DNA of 8,113 bases from JBLHLB01 sp047618505 (GCA_047618505.1 JBLHLB010000183.1:1-8113); one strand, 5' to 3'. Counted from the stretch's first letter, positions 1-7,093 are shown. Program-made: numbers and translations. Notes: generated by a model from the sequence alone, not told the origin.

Positions 1-313
1 GTGACACATGAAGATGGCCTCAAGGATCGAATGGACTCGGAAGCTCACCTTGCTGTCTTCGGACTACGCTGCCCTTTCCCAGACACCCGACCACGGTCAA
101 CGCTCCAGAGAGGTACAGCACATCGGGGGCATGGCCAATCTACGGTGCGACGTAGGTGATTCGCTTGCCGACACCTCGCGTTGTGCAGAGGTACTACCCG
201 ATGGCGAAGGAGTTTCGCCGAAGGGGTCTGGTACCAGCGCGCAGGCGGCACTCCTGGGCGACTCCTGGATTCACGGCAAAGAGTCCGCGTTGTCCCCTCG
301 GTCTAAGGGAGGG
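1..313. other. Stretch with no supportable gene
   Basis: I see no convincing gene here. Open frames exist on both strands (for example plus 8-331 and minus 45-251), but their translations have no recognisable motif, an unnatural-looking composition and no proper ribosome-binding site. The plus one would overlap the 3' end of the minus-strand coiled-coil gene. The first 156 bases are open in frame 1 up to a TGA, so a short tail of an upstream gene cannot be excluded. A weak hairpin-like pair (CCCTC/GAGGG, read on the minus strand just after the stop of the coiled-coil gene, around 294-312) could help end that transcript, but it lacks a U-tract. No tRNA or repeat array was recognised. Confidence 0.5.
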
Positions 314-1189
314 CTAGATCTCTTTGATTAATGCAGTGCGTTCCGCTTCAAGTTCGGAAACACGCCTTGATGCTGCTGCAACCTCACGGTCAAGGACCTT
401 GAGCAATTGCTCCACGCGGCCTTGCACCTTCTCCACGTTCTGTAGTGAGGAGAGCAGCTTTCCCTGGACCATCCAGTCAAAGATCAGGCCATCAAAGAAG
501 AAGTCAGCAAAGCTATTGAAGCTGCCTATTTCGATCGCGAGATGCACCGTGACGTTGATGTCGTTTAGCTCATCCTCGAAGTCCCGAAGATCGTTCTGGG
601 CGTCGTGCGCGAACCTCCTGGCCTTGTCAATCTTAGAGTGCTTGAGGGCCGTTACAGCTAGGCCCCCACCGAGCATGTCCCACTGGCCCCAATTGCGAGC
701 GGAGCTCAGACAGTCGATCGTGTGGTCTAGGCTCTCGGAGGCGTGGTCGCCTGCAACCTGTGCCTCGCGCAATTCGCGTAGAGCTGCGCGCGACAGGGCG
801 ATTGCCTCGGAGAGCTCGACCATACGATGCGCCTTCGGGCCGCCTCCCTCTAGCAACCTAGCCTCCTTGCGAGCGACGACCTCCCCAAGGGCCTCTTCGA
901 GGGCCTCCTTGTCCTCAAGCTCTCCGAGCAGGATGACCAAGGCCTCCTCCAAGTTCACCTTTGCCGCAAGGCACTGGTCAAACTTGAGCTTCGCCTCCAG
1001 CAGCTCCCGACGCTCACCCTGGAGCTTCTCATTCTTGCTCGAAAGAAACGTATGAAAGAGGGCGGTTAGGGTCATTCCCTCCAACTGGTCCACGTCCCTC
1101 TGCTCCTCCGCCAACTTCATCCCCAGCAACCGCTGCCGCGCCCTCAGCAACTCTAAGTCCGCCTCCGCACGCTGCACCCGCCCGTCCAC
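314..1189 (-). CDS. Uncharacterised coiled-coil protein
   Basis: About 291 residues, strongly Leu/Glu/Ala/Arg-rich with heptad-like spacing in two blocks (roughly residues 1-145 and 240-291), so long coiled coils are likely. Between them lies a less repetitive core (about residues 160-235) with N-W-G-Q-W-D-M-L-G-G-G, then K-H-S-K-I-D, then a Phe-rich patch. This core reads like a conserved domain, and similar W-D-x-x-G-G-G...K-H-x-x-I-D cores occur, from memory, in uncharacterised bacterial coiled-coil proteins. There is no signal peptide and no clear membrane segment, so it is probably cytoplasmic. The start is uncertain. The GTG at 1189 has a GGAAG only 3 nt upstream, while the frame stays open to 1261 and the extra 24 codons also look coiled-coil-like (K-L-N-Q-E-L-Q-D-L-W-E-R). 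That extension contains no ATG, GTG or TTG, only ATC codons at 1255 and 1249. It is divergent from the formate dehydrogenase operon, with no evident functional link. The opposite-strand frame is a Ser/Arg-rich shadow. Function unknown. Confidence 0.6.
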   Translation of the reverse strand: MDGRVQRAEADLELLRARQRLLGMKLAEEQRDVDQLEGMTLTALFHTFLSSKNEKLQGERRELLEAKLKFDQCLAAKVNLEEALVILLGELEDKEALEEALGEVVARKEARLLEGGGPKAHRMVELSEAIALSRAALRELREAQVAGDHASESLDHTIDCLSSARNWGQWDMLGGGLAVTALKHSKIDKARRFAHDAQNDLRDFEDELNDINVTVHLAIEIGSFNSFADFFFDGLIFDWMVQGKLLSSLQNVEKVQGRVEQLLKVLDREVAAASRRVSELEAERTALIKEI

Positions 1190-1397
1190 CTTCTTCCGCC
1201 GTACTTGGCGCTCCCACAGGTCCTGTAGTTCTTGATTTAGTTTATCGATGGTGATTCTCTCTCAGCGATTCTAGCGAGCCAATAGGTTCTGAAAGTGTGG
1301 GCGGCCATGATATCCGACCGTCCCGGGGATTGCCTGGATTCGCGGAGGACGAGAAGAACCGCAGGCTGTGAATCGAGTACCCTGTTCGCCCCGGGAC

Positions 1398-1433
1398 AGA
1401 GCACGCGTGGAAGAGCACGCGTGGAAGAGCACG
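1398..1433 (+). repeat. 14-bp tandem repeat upstream of the formate dehydrogenase operon
   Basis: The unit AGAGCACGCGTGGA occurs twice in perfect tandem (1398-1411 and 1412-1425). A third partial copy follows with AGAGCACG (1426-1433) before diverging. The array ends 22 bases before the TTG start of the first operon gene, so it lies in the probable 5' leader or promoter. Each unit contains the palindrome CACGCGTG. It could bind a regulator to repeated half-sites, or it could simply be slippage-generated repetition. The sequence alone cannot decide. Confidence 0.8.
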
Positions 1434-1443
1434 AGGGAACATC

Positions 1444-1449
1444 GAGGAG
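1444..1449 (+). promoter_or_regulatory. Ribosome-binding site of the beta-subunit gene
   Basis: GAGGAG ends 6 nt before the TTG at 1456. It is the strongest Shine-Dalgarno match around this 5' end and decides the start, because no ATG or GTG lies nearby in frame. Confidence 0.75.
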
Positions 1450-1455
1450 CCGAGC

Positions 1456-3153
1456 TTGAAGAAGACGAAGAATAGGGTGATCGCCGAACGCGATAGTGAA
1501 CTAGTCGCACGTTGGCGGGAGGAGCCGGCGCCGCTCTTGCCGTTGCTGCATGCGTTCCATGATCGGGACGGGCACCTGTCGGAGGACGCGCTACATGCGG
1601 TCAGTCTCGGGCTACGCATCCCCTTGGCGGATCTCTACGGGACGGTGACTTTCTATCACCACTTCTCGACGGAGCCCGGGGGCAAGGACCGGCCGCGGGT
1701 TTGCGATGGTGTGATCTGTAAGACTAGGGGTTGTGATGAGCTGTTGGGGAAGCTTGACGGCGCGACGGCCATGCCCTGTGCGGGGCGTTGCGACGAGCCC
1801 ATCCCGGTGCTGCGCGGCGATCAGTACTTGATCGGTTCGCCCGACGGCAGCCTGGTGGAACGTCCGACCCTGTTGCCGGTTCCTAATCCCGATGGCCTCG
1901 CGGAGTGCTGCTTCGAGTCGATCCGCGGAGAGGACAACGCGAACATTGGGGGCTACCGCAAGGGCGGTGGCTACGCCGCTCTGACGAAGGCGGTTCGCGG
2001 GCTAATTCCCCGTGAAGTGCTCGACATGGTCGACGCCAGCGGGCTGGCGGGGCGCGGCGGTGCCGGGTTCCCGACGGGCCGCAAGTGGCGCGCCGTTGCC
2101 GAAGCCAAGGGCGGCCCGAAGACGATCGTTTGCAACGCCGACGAGGGCGAACCCGGCTGCTTCAAGGATCGCGCTCTCCTCGACCACGATCCCCATGCGG
2201 TGATCGAAGGTATGTTGCTGGCGGCCTATGCGACCGGCGCGACGCGGGGCTTCCTGTACCTGCGCTACGAGTATCCCCACACCCAGGCGATCTTCGAGCG
2301 CGCCCTAGGTGACGCGCGGGCCGCTGGGCTCCTCGGCGCGAACATTCTGGGTACCGATTTCAGCTGCGAGCTCTACGTGCGGCGCGGTGCGGGCGCCTAC
2401 ATCTGCGGCGAAGAGACTTCGCTTCTGAATAGCCTCGAAGGCAAGCATCCCTTCCCGCGCAACCGTCCGCCCTACCCCGTGACCCACGGCTTCGAAGATC
2501 TGCCGACTGCGGTCAACAACGTCGAGACGCTCGTGTCGGTTCCGCGCATCCTGACCCACGGATCAGAGTGGTACGCGGGACTGGGCATCGGAGAGCACAA
2601 GGGTACGAAGATCATCAGCCTATCTGGCGATGTGCAGCGCCCCGGTAACTACGAGGTGCCCATCGGTTTCTCCCTCAAGACGCTGCTCTACGACTGGGCC
2701 GGTGGACCGAGGGAGGGACGGACTTTCCAGGCCGTCACCATGGCTGGTTTATCCGGTGGCTTCATCGGTGCGGAGGAGCTGGATGAACTCACCCTCGATG
2801 AGCCTTGCCTGCGCTCCAAGGGCTCGTTCCTTGGCGCCGGTGGCGTGATGGTCTTCGATGACTCGCGCGACATGATCACCGTGGCGACCCAGGCCATGAC
2901 CTTCTTCGCCCACGAATCCTGCGGCAAGTGCTTCCCCTGTCGCATCGGCACCCAGCGCCTGGCGGAACGACTCTCGGGCGCCGCGGGACCGCGCGACGCG
3001 GACACGTGGAAGGGCGAGGTTCAGGACATCGGCGAAACGATGCAGGCGCTTTCCGCCTGCGGCCTTGGTATCGCGGCTCCCCTTGTAACCACCAGCTTGA
3101 TGAAGTTCTTCCCCGACGAAGTCGACGCTCGACTTGAGGAGCGCTCCCAATGA
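1456..3153 (+). CDS. fdhB: NAD-dependent formate dehydrogenase beta subunit (fused NuoE-NuoF type)
   Basis: A 565-residue soluble diaphorase subunit that takes electrons from the catalytic subunit and reduces NAD+ at FMN. Residues 1 to about 135 form a NuoE-like thioredoxin-fold domain with intact [2Fe-2S] ligands C83-x4-C88 and C108-x3-C112. The 19-residue gap between the pairs is shorter than in typical NuoE, where it is about 35. The NuoF-like part follows: glycine-rich G199-R-G-G-A-G-F with K210-W211 for FMN/NADH, then C-N-A-D-E-G-E-P-G, G-A-G-A-Y-I-C-G-E-E-T, an SLBB-like segment (G-D-V-Q-R-P-G-N-Y), and a [4Fe-4S] motif C489-x2-C492-x2-C495 completed by C535. The TTG start is supported by GAGGAG 6 nt upstream. 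The 3' end overlaps the next gene by ATGA, indicating translational coupling. Size and fusion match the beta subunit of Methylobacterium extorquens FDH1. HoxF/HydB-type diaphorases share these domains, but the neighbour settles the assignment. Confidence 0.95.
   Translation: MKKTKNRVIAERDSELVARWREEPAPLLPLLHAFHDRDGHLSEDALHAVSLGLRIPLADLYGTVTFYHHFSTEPGGKDRPRVCDGVICKTRGCDELLGKLDGATAMPCAGRCDEPIPVLRGDQYLIGSPDGSLVERPTLLPVPNPDGLAECCFESIRGEDNANIGGYRKGGGYAALTKAVRGLIPREVLDMVDASGLAGRGGAGFPTGRKWRAVAEAKGGPKTIVCNADEGEPGCFKDRALLDHDPHAVIEGMLLAAYATGATRGFLYLRYEYPHTQAIFERALGDARAAGLLGANILGTDFSCELYVRRGAGAYICGEETSLLNSLEGKHPFPRNRPPYPVTHGFEDLPTAVNNVETLVSVPRILTHGSEWYAGLGIGEHKGTKIISLSGDVQRPGNYEVPIGFSLKTLLYDWAGGPREGRTFQAVTMAGLSGGFIGAEELDELTLDEPCLRSKGSFLGAGGVMVFDDSRDMITVATQAMTFFAHESCGKCFPCRIGTQRLAERLSGAAGPRDADTWKGEVQDIGETMQALSACGLGIAAPLVTTSLMKFFPDEVDARLEERSQ
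3136..3141 (+). promoter_or_regulatory. Ribosome-binding site of the catalytic-subunit gene
   Basis: GAGGAG lies inside the last codons of the beta-subunit gene, 8 nt before the ATG at 3150. That ATG overlaps the beta stop codon (ATGA). The good site plus the overlap support this start and coupled translation of the two subunits. Confidence 0.8.
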
Positions 3154-5918
3154 GCACGCAGAGCACGGCAGACACGACCGGTCACGCGGCCGACGTTCTC
3201 GACGCCACCGAGACCCTCCGCATGGATGGCGAGGAAGTCAGCTTCACGCCGGGCGACACGCTCTACGAAATCGCGGAGCGCCTGCGCCTAGAAGTTCCGA
3301 CCCTGTGCTACGACCCGCGACTGGAGGCCTTTGGGGCCTGTCGCCTGTGTGTCGTCGAGGTCGAGGGCATTCGCAATCCCGTTGCCTCCTGCACGACCAA
3401 GGCAACCGCTGGGATGGTCGTACTGACGTCGAGCGAGAAGCTCGAGAAGCACCGCAAGATCCTGATGGAAATGGTCATCAGCGAGAACCCCCCGGGTGCG
3501 ACCACCGGCGACATCGATCCCCTGCGCGGCTATGCGTCCCAGGAGATGAGCGTGCTGGCGAAGCGCTACTCGGTCGATGGCTCACGCTTTCTGGGCGCTC
3601 AATCGGGACGTTCGAAGCCTGAGGATCCCAACCCGATGATCCTGCGGGACTACGACAACTGCATCAGTTGCTACCGCTGTGTGCGCGTCTGTGCGGAACA
3701 GGAGGGTGACTACGCCATCAGCATCGCGGGCCGCGGATTCGCCACCCAGATCACCGTGGAGTTCGACGGCGAACTGAACAACTCGGCCTGTACTTTCTGT
3801 GGCCAATGCGTGCAGACCTGTCCCACCGGCGCCCTCGGTGATCTGCGAGCTATGGAGCACGTGGACAAACCGGGTGAAGTCGAGGAAACGCGCTCGATCT
3901 GCCCCTATTGCGGCGTTGGTTGCTCCGTCGACATTCTCTCCAAGGGCGACGACATCGTCGGCGTGCGCCCGGCCATGGACGGCCCCGCGAACGAAGGTGC
4001 ACTCTGCGTCAAGGGACAGTTCGGCTGGGAATGGGCGGGGCACAAGGATCGCCTCAAGACGCCCATGGTTCGCAAGAACGGAAAGCTCGTCCCCGCACCC
4101 TGGGAAGAAGCCCTCGATCGGGCCGCCAAGGGTTTCGCTAAGGCGCGCGCGGATCACGGCCGCCACTCGGTCTACGCCATCGCCTCCGGTCGCGCTCCCC
4201 ACGAGTCGTCCTATGCCGTGCAGAAGTTCATGCGCTCGGGCTTCGGCACACACTTCATAGACAATTGTAGCCGTGCCTGACACAGTCCTACGGTAGCCGG
4301 TCTGGCTGCCACCATCGGACGCGGAGCCATGAGCAACCCCCTGGCGGACATGGAGATGCCCGACGTGATGTTCTGCATCGGCACGAACATGACCGAGGCT
4401 CACCCCGTCGCAGCCACGCGCCTGAAGAAGGCCATGCGTCGCGGGGGCAAGCTGATCGTGGCCGACCCGCGCCGCATTCCCCTGGCGCGCATGGCGGATC
4501 TGCACCTGCAGTTGAAGGTCGGCACAGACGTGGCGCTCCTGGGCGGCATGGCCCATGTGATCGCCCGCGATGGTTTGGTTAACTACGAGTTCCTGCGCGC
4601 CCGCACCGAGGACTCCGAATCGTTCCTGGAACACGTGAAGAAGTTCACGCCGGAATGGGCCGAGAGCATCTGTGGTGTACCGGCAGCCGACATCGAAACG
4701 GCCGCGCGTTGGTATGCCGAGGCGAACCGCGGGGCGATCTACTACACCCTGGGGATCACGGAACACATCTGTGGCGTCGACAATGTGCAGAGCCTGTGCA
4801 ACCTGGTGTTGATGACCGGACACATCGGCCGTGAAGGCACGGGCATCAACCCCATGCGCGGCCAGAACAACATCCAGGGAGCTGGGGACTGCGGGGCCTT
4901 GCCCAACAACTATCCCGGTTTCCAGTCCGTCACAGATCCGGAGAATCAGGCCAAGTTCGAAGCGGCCTGGGGGGTCAAGCTCGACCTAGAGAAGGGACCG
5001 ACGAAGGTGCGTGCCCTGGAGGACTGTGGAGAGAAGATCTTCGCGATGCTGATCTGCGGCGAGAACACCGTCGTCTCGGACCCGGATCGCGACCACTGCG
5101 AGCATGCGCTCAAGAGCCTAGAGCACCTGGTGGTGATCGACATCTTCTGCACCGAAACGGCAGAGCTTGCCGACGTCGTTCTGCCCGCTTCCGCCTGGGG
5201 TGAAACGGACGGCGTTTTCACTAACACCGAACGCCGCGTCCAACGCGTGCGCCAGGCCGTCCCGCCCCAGGGGTCGGCTAAGCCAGAGTGGTGGATTATC
5301 GCCGAGATCGCCAAGCGACTGGAAGTCCCTGGCTTTGAATGGAAGCACGCCAGCGACGTCTTCAACGAGCTGTGCTCCCTTTCGCCCATCTACGCCGGAC
5401 TCGATTGGGACACGATCAGCGACGGCAAGTTTCAGTGGCCCGTGCCCGAAAAAGGACACCCCGGAACACCGATCTTGCACATCGGCGAGTTCGCCCGCGG
5501 CAAGGGCCGTTTCATGCGCCCGAACTACCGCGACCCGGCGGAGACCGTAAGCGACGAATACCCGGTCTGGCTCACGACAGGCCGACGCTTGGCGCACTAC
5601 CACACGCGCACGATGACCGGCCGAGCCGTGGGCTCACAGTTCCTCGTGCCCGAAGAGTTGGTCGAGATTCACCCGGACGACGTCGTGGCCTGGGGATTGA
5701 CAGACGGCGAACTGGCCGTCATGTCGAGCCCCCGTGGCGAGGTGTTGATCAAGGTCGAAGCCAACGATACTTCGCCGCGCGGCACGGTCTTCTGCAGCTT
5801 CAGCTTCGGCGACGTGCCGGTGAACAAGCTGACCGGCTCGGGCTACGACCCGATCACCGACACGGCGGAATTGAAGGTCTGCCCAGTGCGAATCGAGCAG
5901 GCTACGACGCAGGTCTAG
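3150..5918 (+). CDS. fdhA: Selenocysteine-containing formate dehydrogenase catalytic (alpha) subunit
   Basis: A 922-residue protein if TGA 4278-4280 is read as Sec377. It interconverts formate and CO2 at a Mo- or W-bis-pterin site. Domains in order: [2Fe-2S] ferredoxin with C53-x10-C64-x2-C67-x13-C81; a linker (82-170) with no Cys, where most relatives carry a His-Cys [4Fe-4S] cluster; two [4Fe-4S] ferredoxin motifs (C171/174/177/181 and C214/217/220/224); the molybdopterin domain with C251-x2-C254-x3-C258 and C286, K288 (L-C-V-K-G), Sec377-His378 and R570 in M-R-G-Q-N-N. K288, Sec377, His378 and R570 correspond to known active-site residues of E. coli FdhF (K44, U140, H141, R333). The C-terminal pterin-binding domain begins near residue 805 (V-W-L-T-T-G-R). 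No twin-arginine signal, so it is cytoplasmic. No frameshift is needed: both halves are in the same frame and homology is continuous across the TGA. The ATG at 4329 is an internal Met in the conserved G-A-M-S-N stretch, not a start. Mo versus W cannot be told from sequence. Confidence 0.94.
4278..4280 (+). other. In-frame TGA read as selenocysteine (Sec377)
   Basis: The codon lies in D-N-C-S-R-A-(TGA)-H-S-P-T-V-A-G-L. This is the invariant active-site segment of formate dehydrogenases, where the position is Cys or Sec (E. coli FdhF has A-R-V-U-H-G-P-S-V-A-G-L). The frame continues without interruption for 545 more codons of clear FdhA homology. The next base is C, giving UGAC as in E. coli fdhF. 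A TGA at precisely the metal-ligating residue, rather than at a random place, makes a nonsense mutation or sequencing error unlikely. Confidence 0.93.
4292..4310 (+). promoter_or_regulatory. Bacterial SECIS element (hairpin inside the catalytic-subunit gene)
   Basis: GGUAGCC (4292-4298) pairs with GGCUGCC (4304-4310) over 7 base pairs, including one U-G wobble. They enclose a GGUCU loop (4299-4303). The loop starts 18 nt after the UGA, the same distance as the GGUCU of the E. coli fdhF SECIS, which is known to bind SelB through its loop G-U. The hairpin also encodes conserved residues V-A-G-L-A, so part of the sequence is constrained by protein. The stem pairing itself differs in sequence from that of E. 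coli, which supports selection on structure. Folding was done by eye. Confidence 0.85.
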
Positions 5919-5934
5919 CGCCTGATTACGGGCC

Positions 5935-5968
5935 CATACGGTGCGGGATGCAGCTCCCGCACCGTATG
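5935..5968 (+). terminator. Strong hairpin downstream of the formate dehydrogenase operon
   Basis: CATACGGTGCGGGA (5935-5948) and TCCCGCACCGTATG (5955-5968) pair perfectly over 14 bp around a 6-nt loop TGCAGC. It begins 16 bases after the TAG of the catalytic subunit. There is no U-tract afterwards (CACAATCC), so it is not a canonical intrinsic terminator. It may terminate with other factors or protect the 3' end of the operon mRNA. Because it is a perfect palindrome it would also fold on the other strand. Confidence 0.65.
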
Positions 5969-6049
5969 CACAATCCTGTCGAGGACACTCATTCCGCAAC
6001 CACGGGAAAGTGTCCGACACCGATTGGGTAGCGCAAGTAGGCTGGTGGG

Positions 6050-7093
6050 ATGAGACGACTTGGAATCGGACTGCTGCTAGCGATCGGACTCCTGAGCGCG
6101 CTTTGGTTCCTGATCGGAGATAGGATGGCAGAGGTTCAGGGGGCAGTTCCGCCGGTCGCGGGAGTAGCAGCGCCTGGTGAGGACGCGAACGCAGAGCTAA
6201 CTCCATTGGACCAAGTGCTCTCGACGGAAGAGTTAGCGGCAGAGTACGAGCGTCAAGCGGTAGACGCTGCAGAGGGCAACGTTGAGCAAGAAGACATGTC
6301 GCTACAGATGACCGCGGTCCACGGCCGCGTGCTAGACGAGCACGGTCGGCCAGTTGCTGGAGTTCAGGTGGCACTCCTGAAGAAGCTCAAGCCGCCGACC
6401 TATGATGTCCGTGATCTCGAAGACCTGGCAGTTGAGCAGATACTGGCGGACAGGCTCTCACGGGGTGAGGCCGTCACCATCTCCGGAGGAAATGATTCCG
6501 AGGTGGATCGCAGCTCAGGTCGCAGGGTCACAAATTTCCAGATCAGCCTGGGAAGCAATGCCTCGCTCAAGCTCACCACCTTGATCACGGACGCGAATGG
6601 CGCCTTTGACTTCGGCGAGCGCAGGGCCATCCCCATGGTTCTTTGCTATGGCAGCCTGCTGCTGATGGGGCCGTCCTTGTCGCACGACGTCGTCGCAGGC
6701 GGCGAGGCCCATGTGCTGTACCTCCCGCCGAGGTGTTTCACAGGCGTCGATCTCACACTTAGCGCCCCCGAGGGAGAGCAGGCGCCGAATCCTCAGTCCG
6801 CTGAGTTCACGCTGCTCTCCTACGCCGGAGATGCCGAGCGAGCGTACCGCGATGTGCGCACACAGGACGTCACGCTTTCCCCCGGCAGGGTAATCGCCCA
6901 GGGACTCGCGCCTGGAACATGGAAGGTCAGCATTACCTGCGAAGGCGAAGGCACGCTGTTTGGGAGGGTCACTGTGGAGCCAGGCCCTGAACTCACATGT
7001 GCCGGATCCCAGCTTGAGTTCAGGAGCCGCGAGACAATGGCAGCCGAACTGGAGTCCGCGCGGGAGATTCAGCGCTCTTGGAAGGGGCGGTGA
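6050..7093 (+). CDS. Membrane-anchored protein with carboxypeptidase-regulatory-like domain
   Basis: A 347-residue protein of unknown function. The N-terminus has two Arg followed by a hydrophobic run (about residues 5-23), reading as a signal anchor or uncleaved signal peptide. There is no lipobox Cys. An Ala/Glu-rich, probably disordered linker follows (30-85). The segment V-H-G-R-V-L-D-E-H-G-R-P-V-A-G-V-Q-V (90-107), taken up again by T-T-L-I-T-D-A-N-G-A-F-D-F (176-188), is the classical carboxypeptidase-regulatory-like/transthyretin-type beta fold, interrupted by an insert of about 65 residues. A second beta-rich part (230-320) contains G-L-A-P-G-T-W-K-V, a typical strand-turn of such domains. 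It is probably displayed on the outer face of the cytoplasmic membrane, perhaps binding protein or polysaccharide. The ATG at 6050 is chosen because it includes the anchor. An ATG at 6125 with a better GGAGA upstream would remove it. It is separated from the formate dehydrogenase genes by 131 bases and a hairpin, so is probably transcribed apart. Confidence 0.7.
   Translation: MRRLGIGLLLAIGLLSALWFLIGDRMAEVQGAVPPVAGVAAPGEDANAELTPLDQVLSTEELAAEYERQAVDAAEGNVEQEDMSLQMTAVHGRVLDEHGRPVAGVQVALLKKLKPPTYDVRDLEDLAVEQILADRLSRGEAVTISGGNDSEVDRSSGRRVTNFQISLGSNASLKLTTLITDANGAFDFGERRAIPMVLCYGSLLLMGPSLSHDVVAGGEAHVLYLPPRCFTGVDLTLSAPEGEQAPNPQSAEFTLLSYAGDAERAYRDVRTQDVTLSPGRVIAQGLAPGTWKVSITCEGEGTLFGRVTVEPGPELTCAGSQLEFRSRETMAAELESAREIQRSWKGR

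Larger units (their letters stand above)
1190..1455. other. Divergent intergenic region upstream of the formate dehydrogenase operon
   Basis: This stretch should hold the operon promoter and possibly that of the minus-strand gene. Its first 70 or so bases may instead be coding for an N-terminal extension of the minus-strand protein. I looked for a sigma-54 type -24/-12 element, which is common in front of formate-linked operons in enterobacteria, and did not find one. No convincing plus-strand -35/-10 pair stands out. On the minus strand a TAGAAT (1268-1273) is a possible -10 box, but its -35 partner is poor. The only striking element is the tandem repeat immediately before the operon. Confidence 0.5.

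Noticed and set aside
8..331. 107-codon plus-strand open frame
   Set aside because: No usable ribosome-binding site, no recognisable motif, and it overlaps the 3' end of the convergent gene.
324..1055. 243-codon plus-strand open frame
   Set aside because: Ser/Arg-rich translation typical of the antisense of a Leu/Glu-rich coiled-coil gene.
1262..1455. Sigma-54 promoter for the operon
   Set aside because: No TGGC-N8/9-TGC-like -24/-12 element with correct spacing was found on reading the region.
3150..4280. Pseudogene or nonsense-mutated fdhA
   Set aside because: The only interruption is TGA, exactly at the Sec/Cys site, followed by a SECIS-like hairpin at the right distance. The rest of the gene shows no decay.
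3582..4823. 413-codon minus-strand open frame
   Set aside because: Antisense to the catalytic subunit. His/Gly/Val-rich translation without motifs, a common shadow in GC-rich coding DNA.
4329..5918. Independent formate dehydrogenase gene starting at ATG 4329
   Set aside because: The GGAG before it is only 2 nt from the ATG and encodes conserved residues. The protein would lack the active-site residue and all cluster domains, and the upstream frame joins it without a gap.
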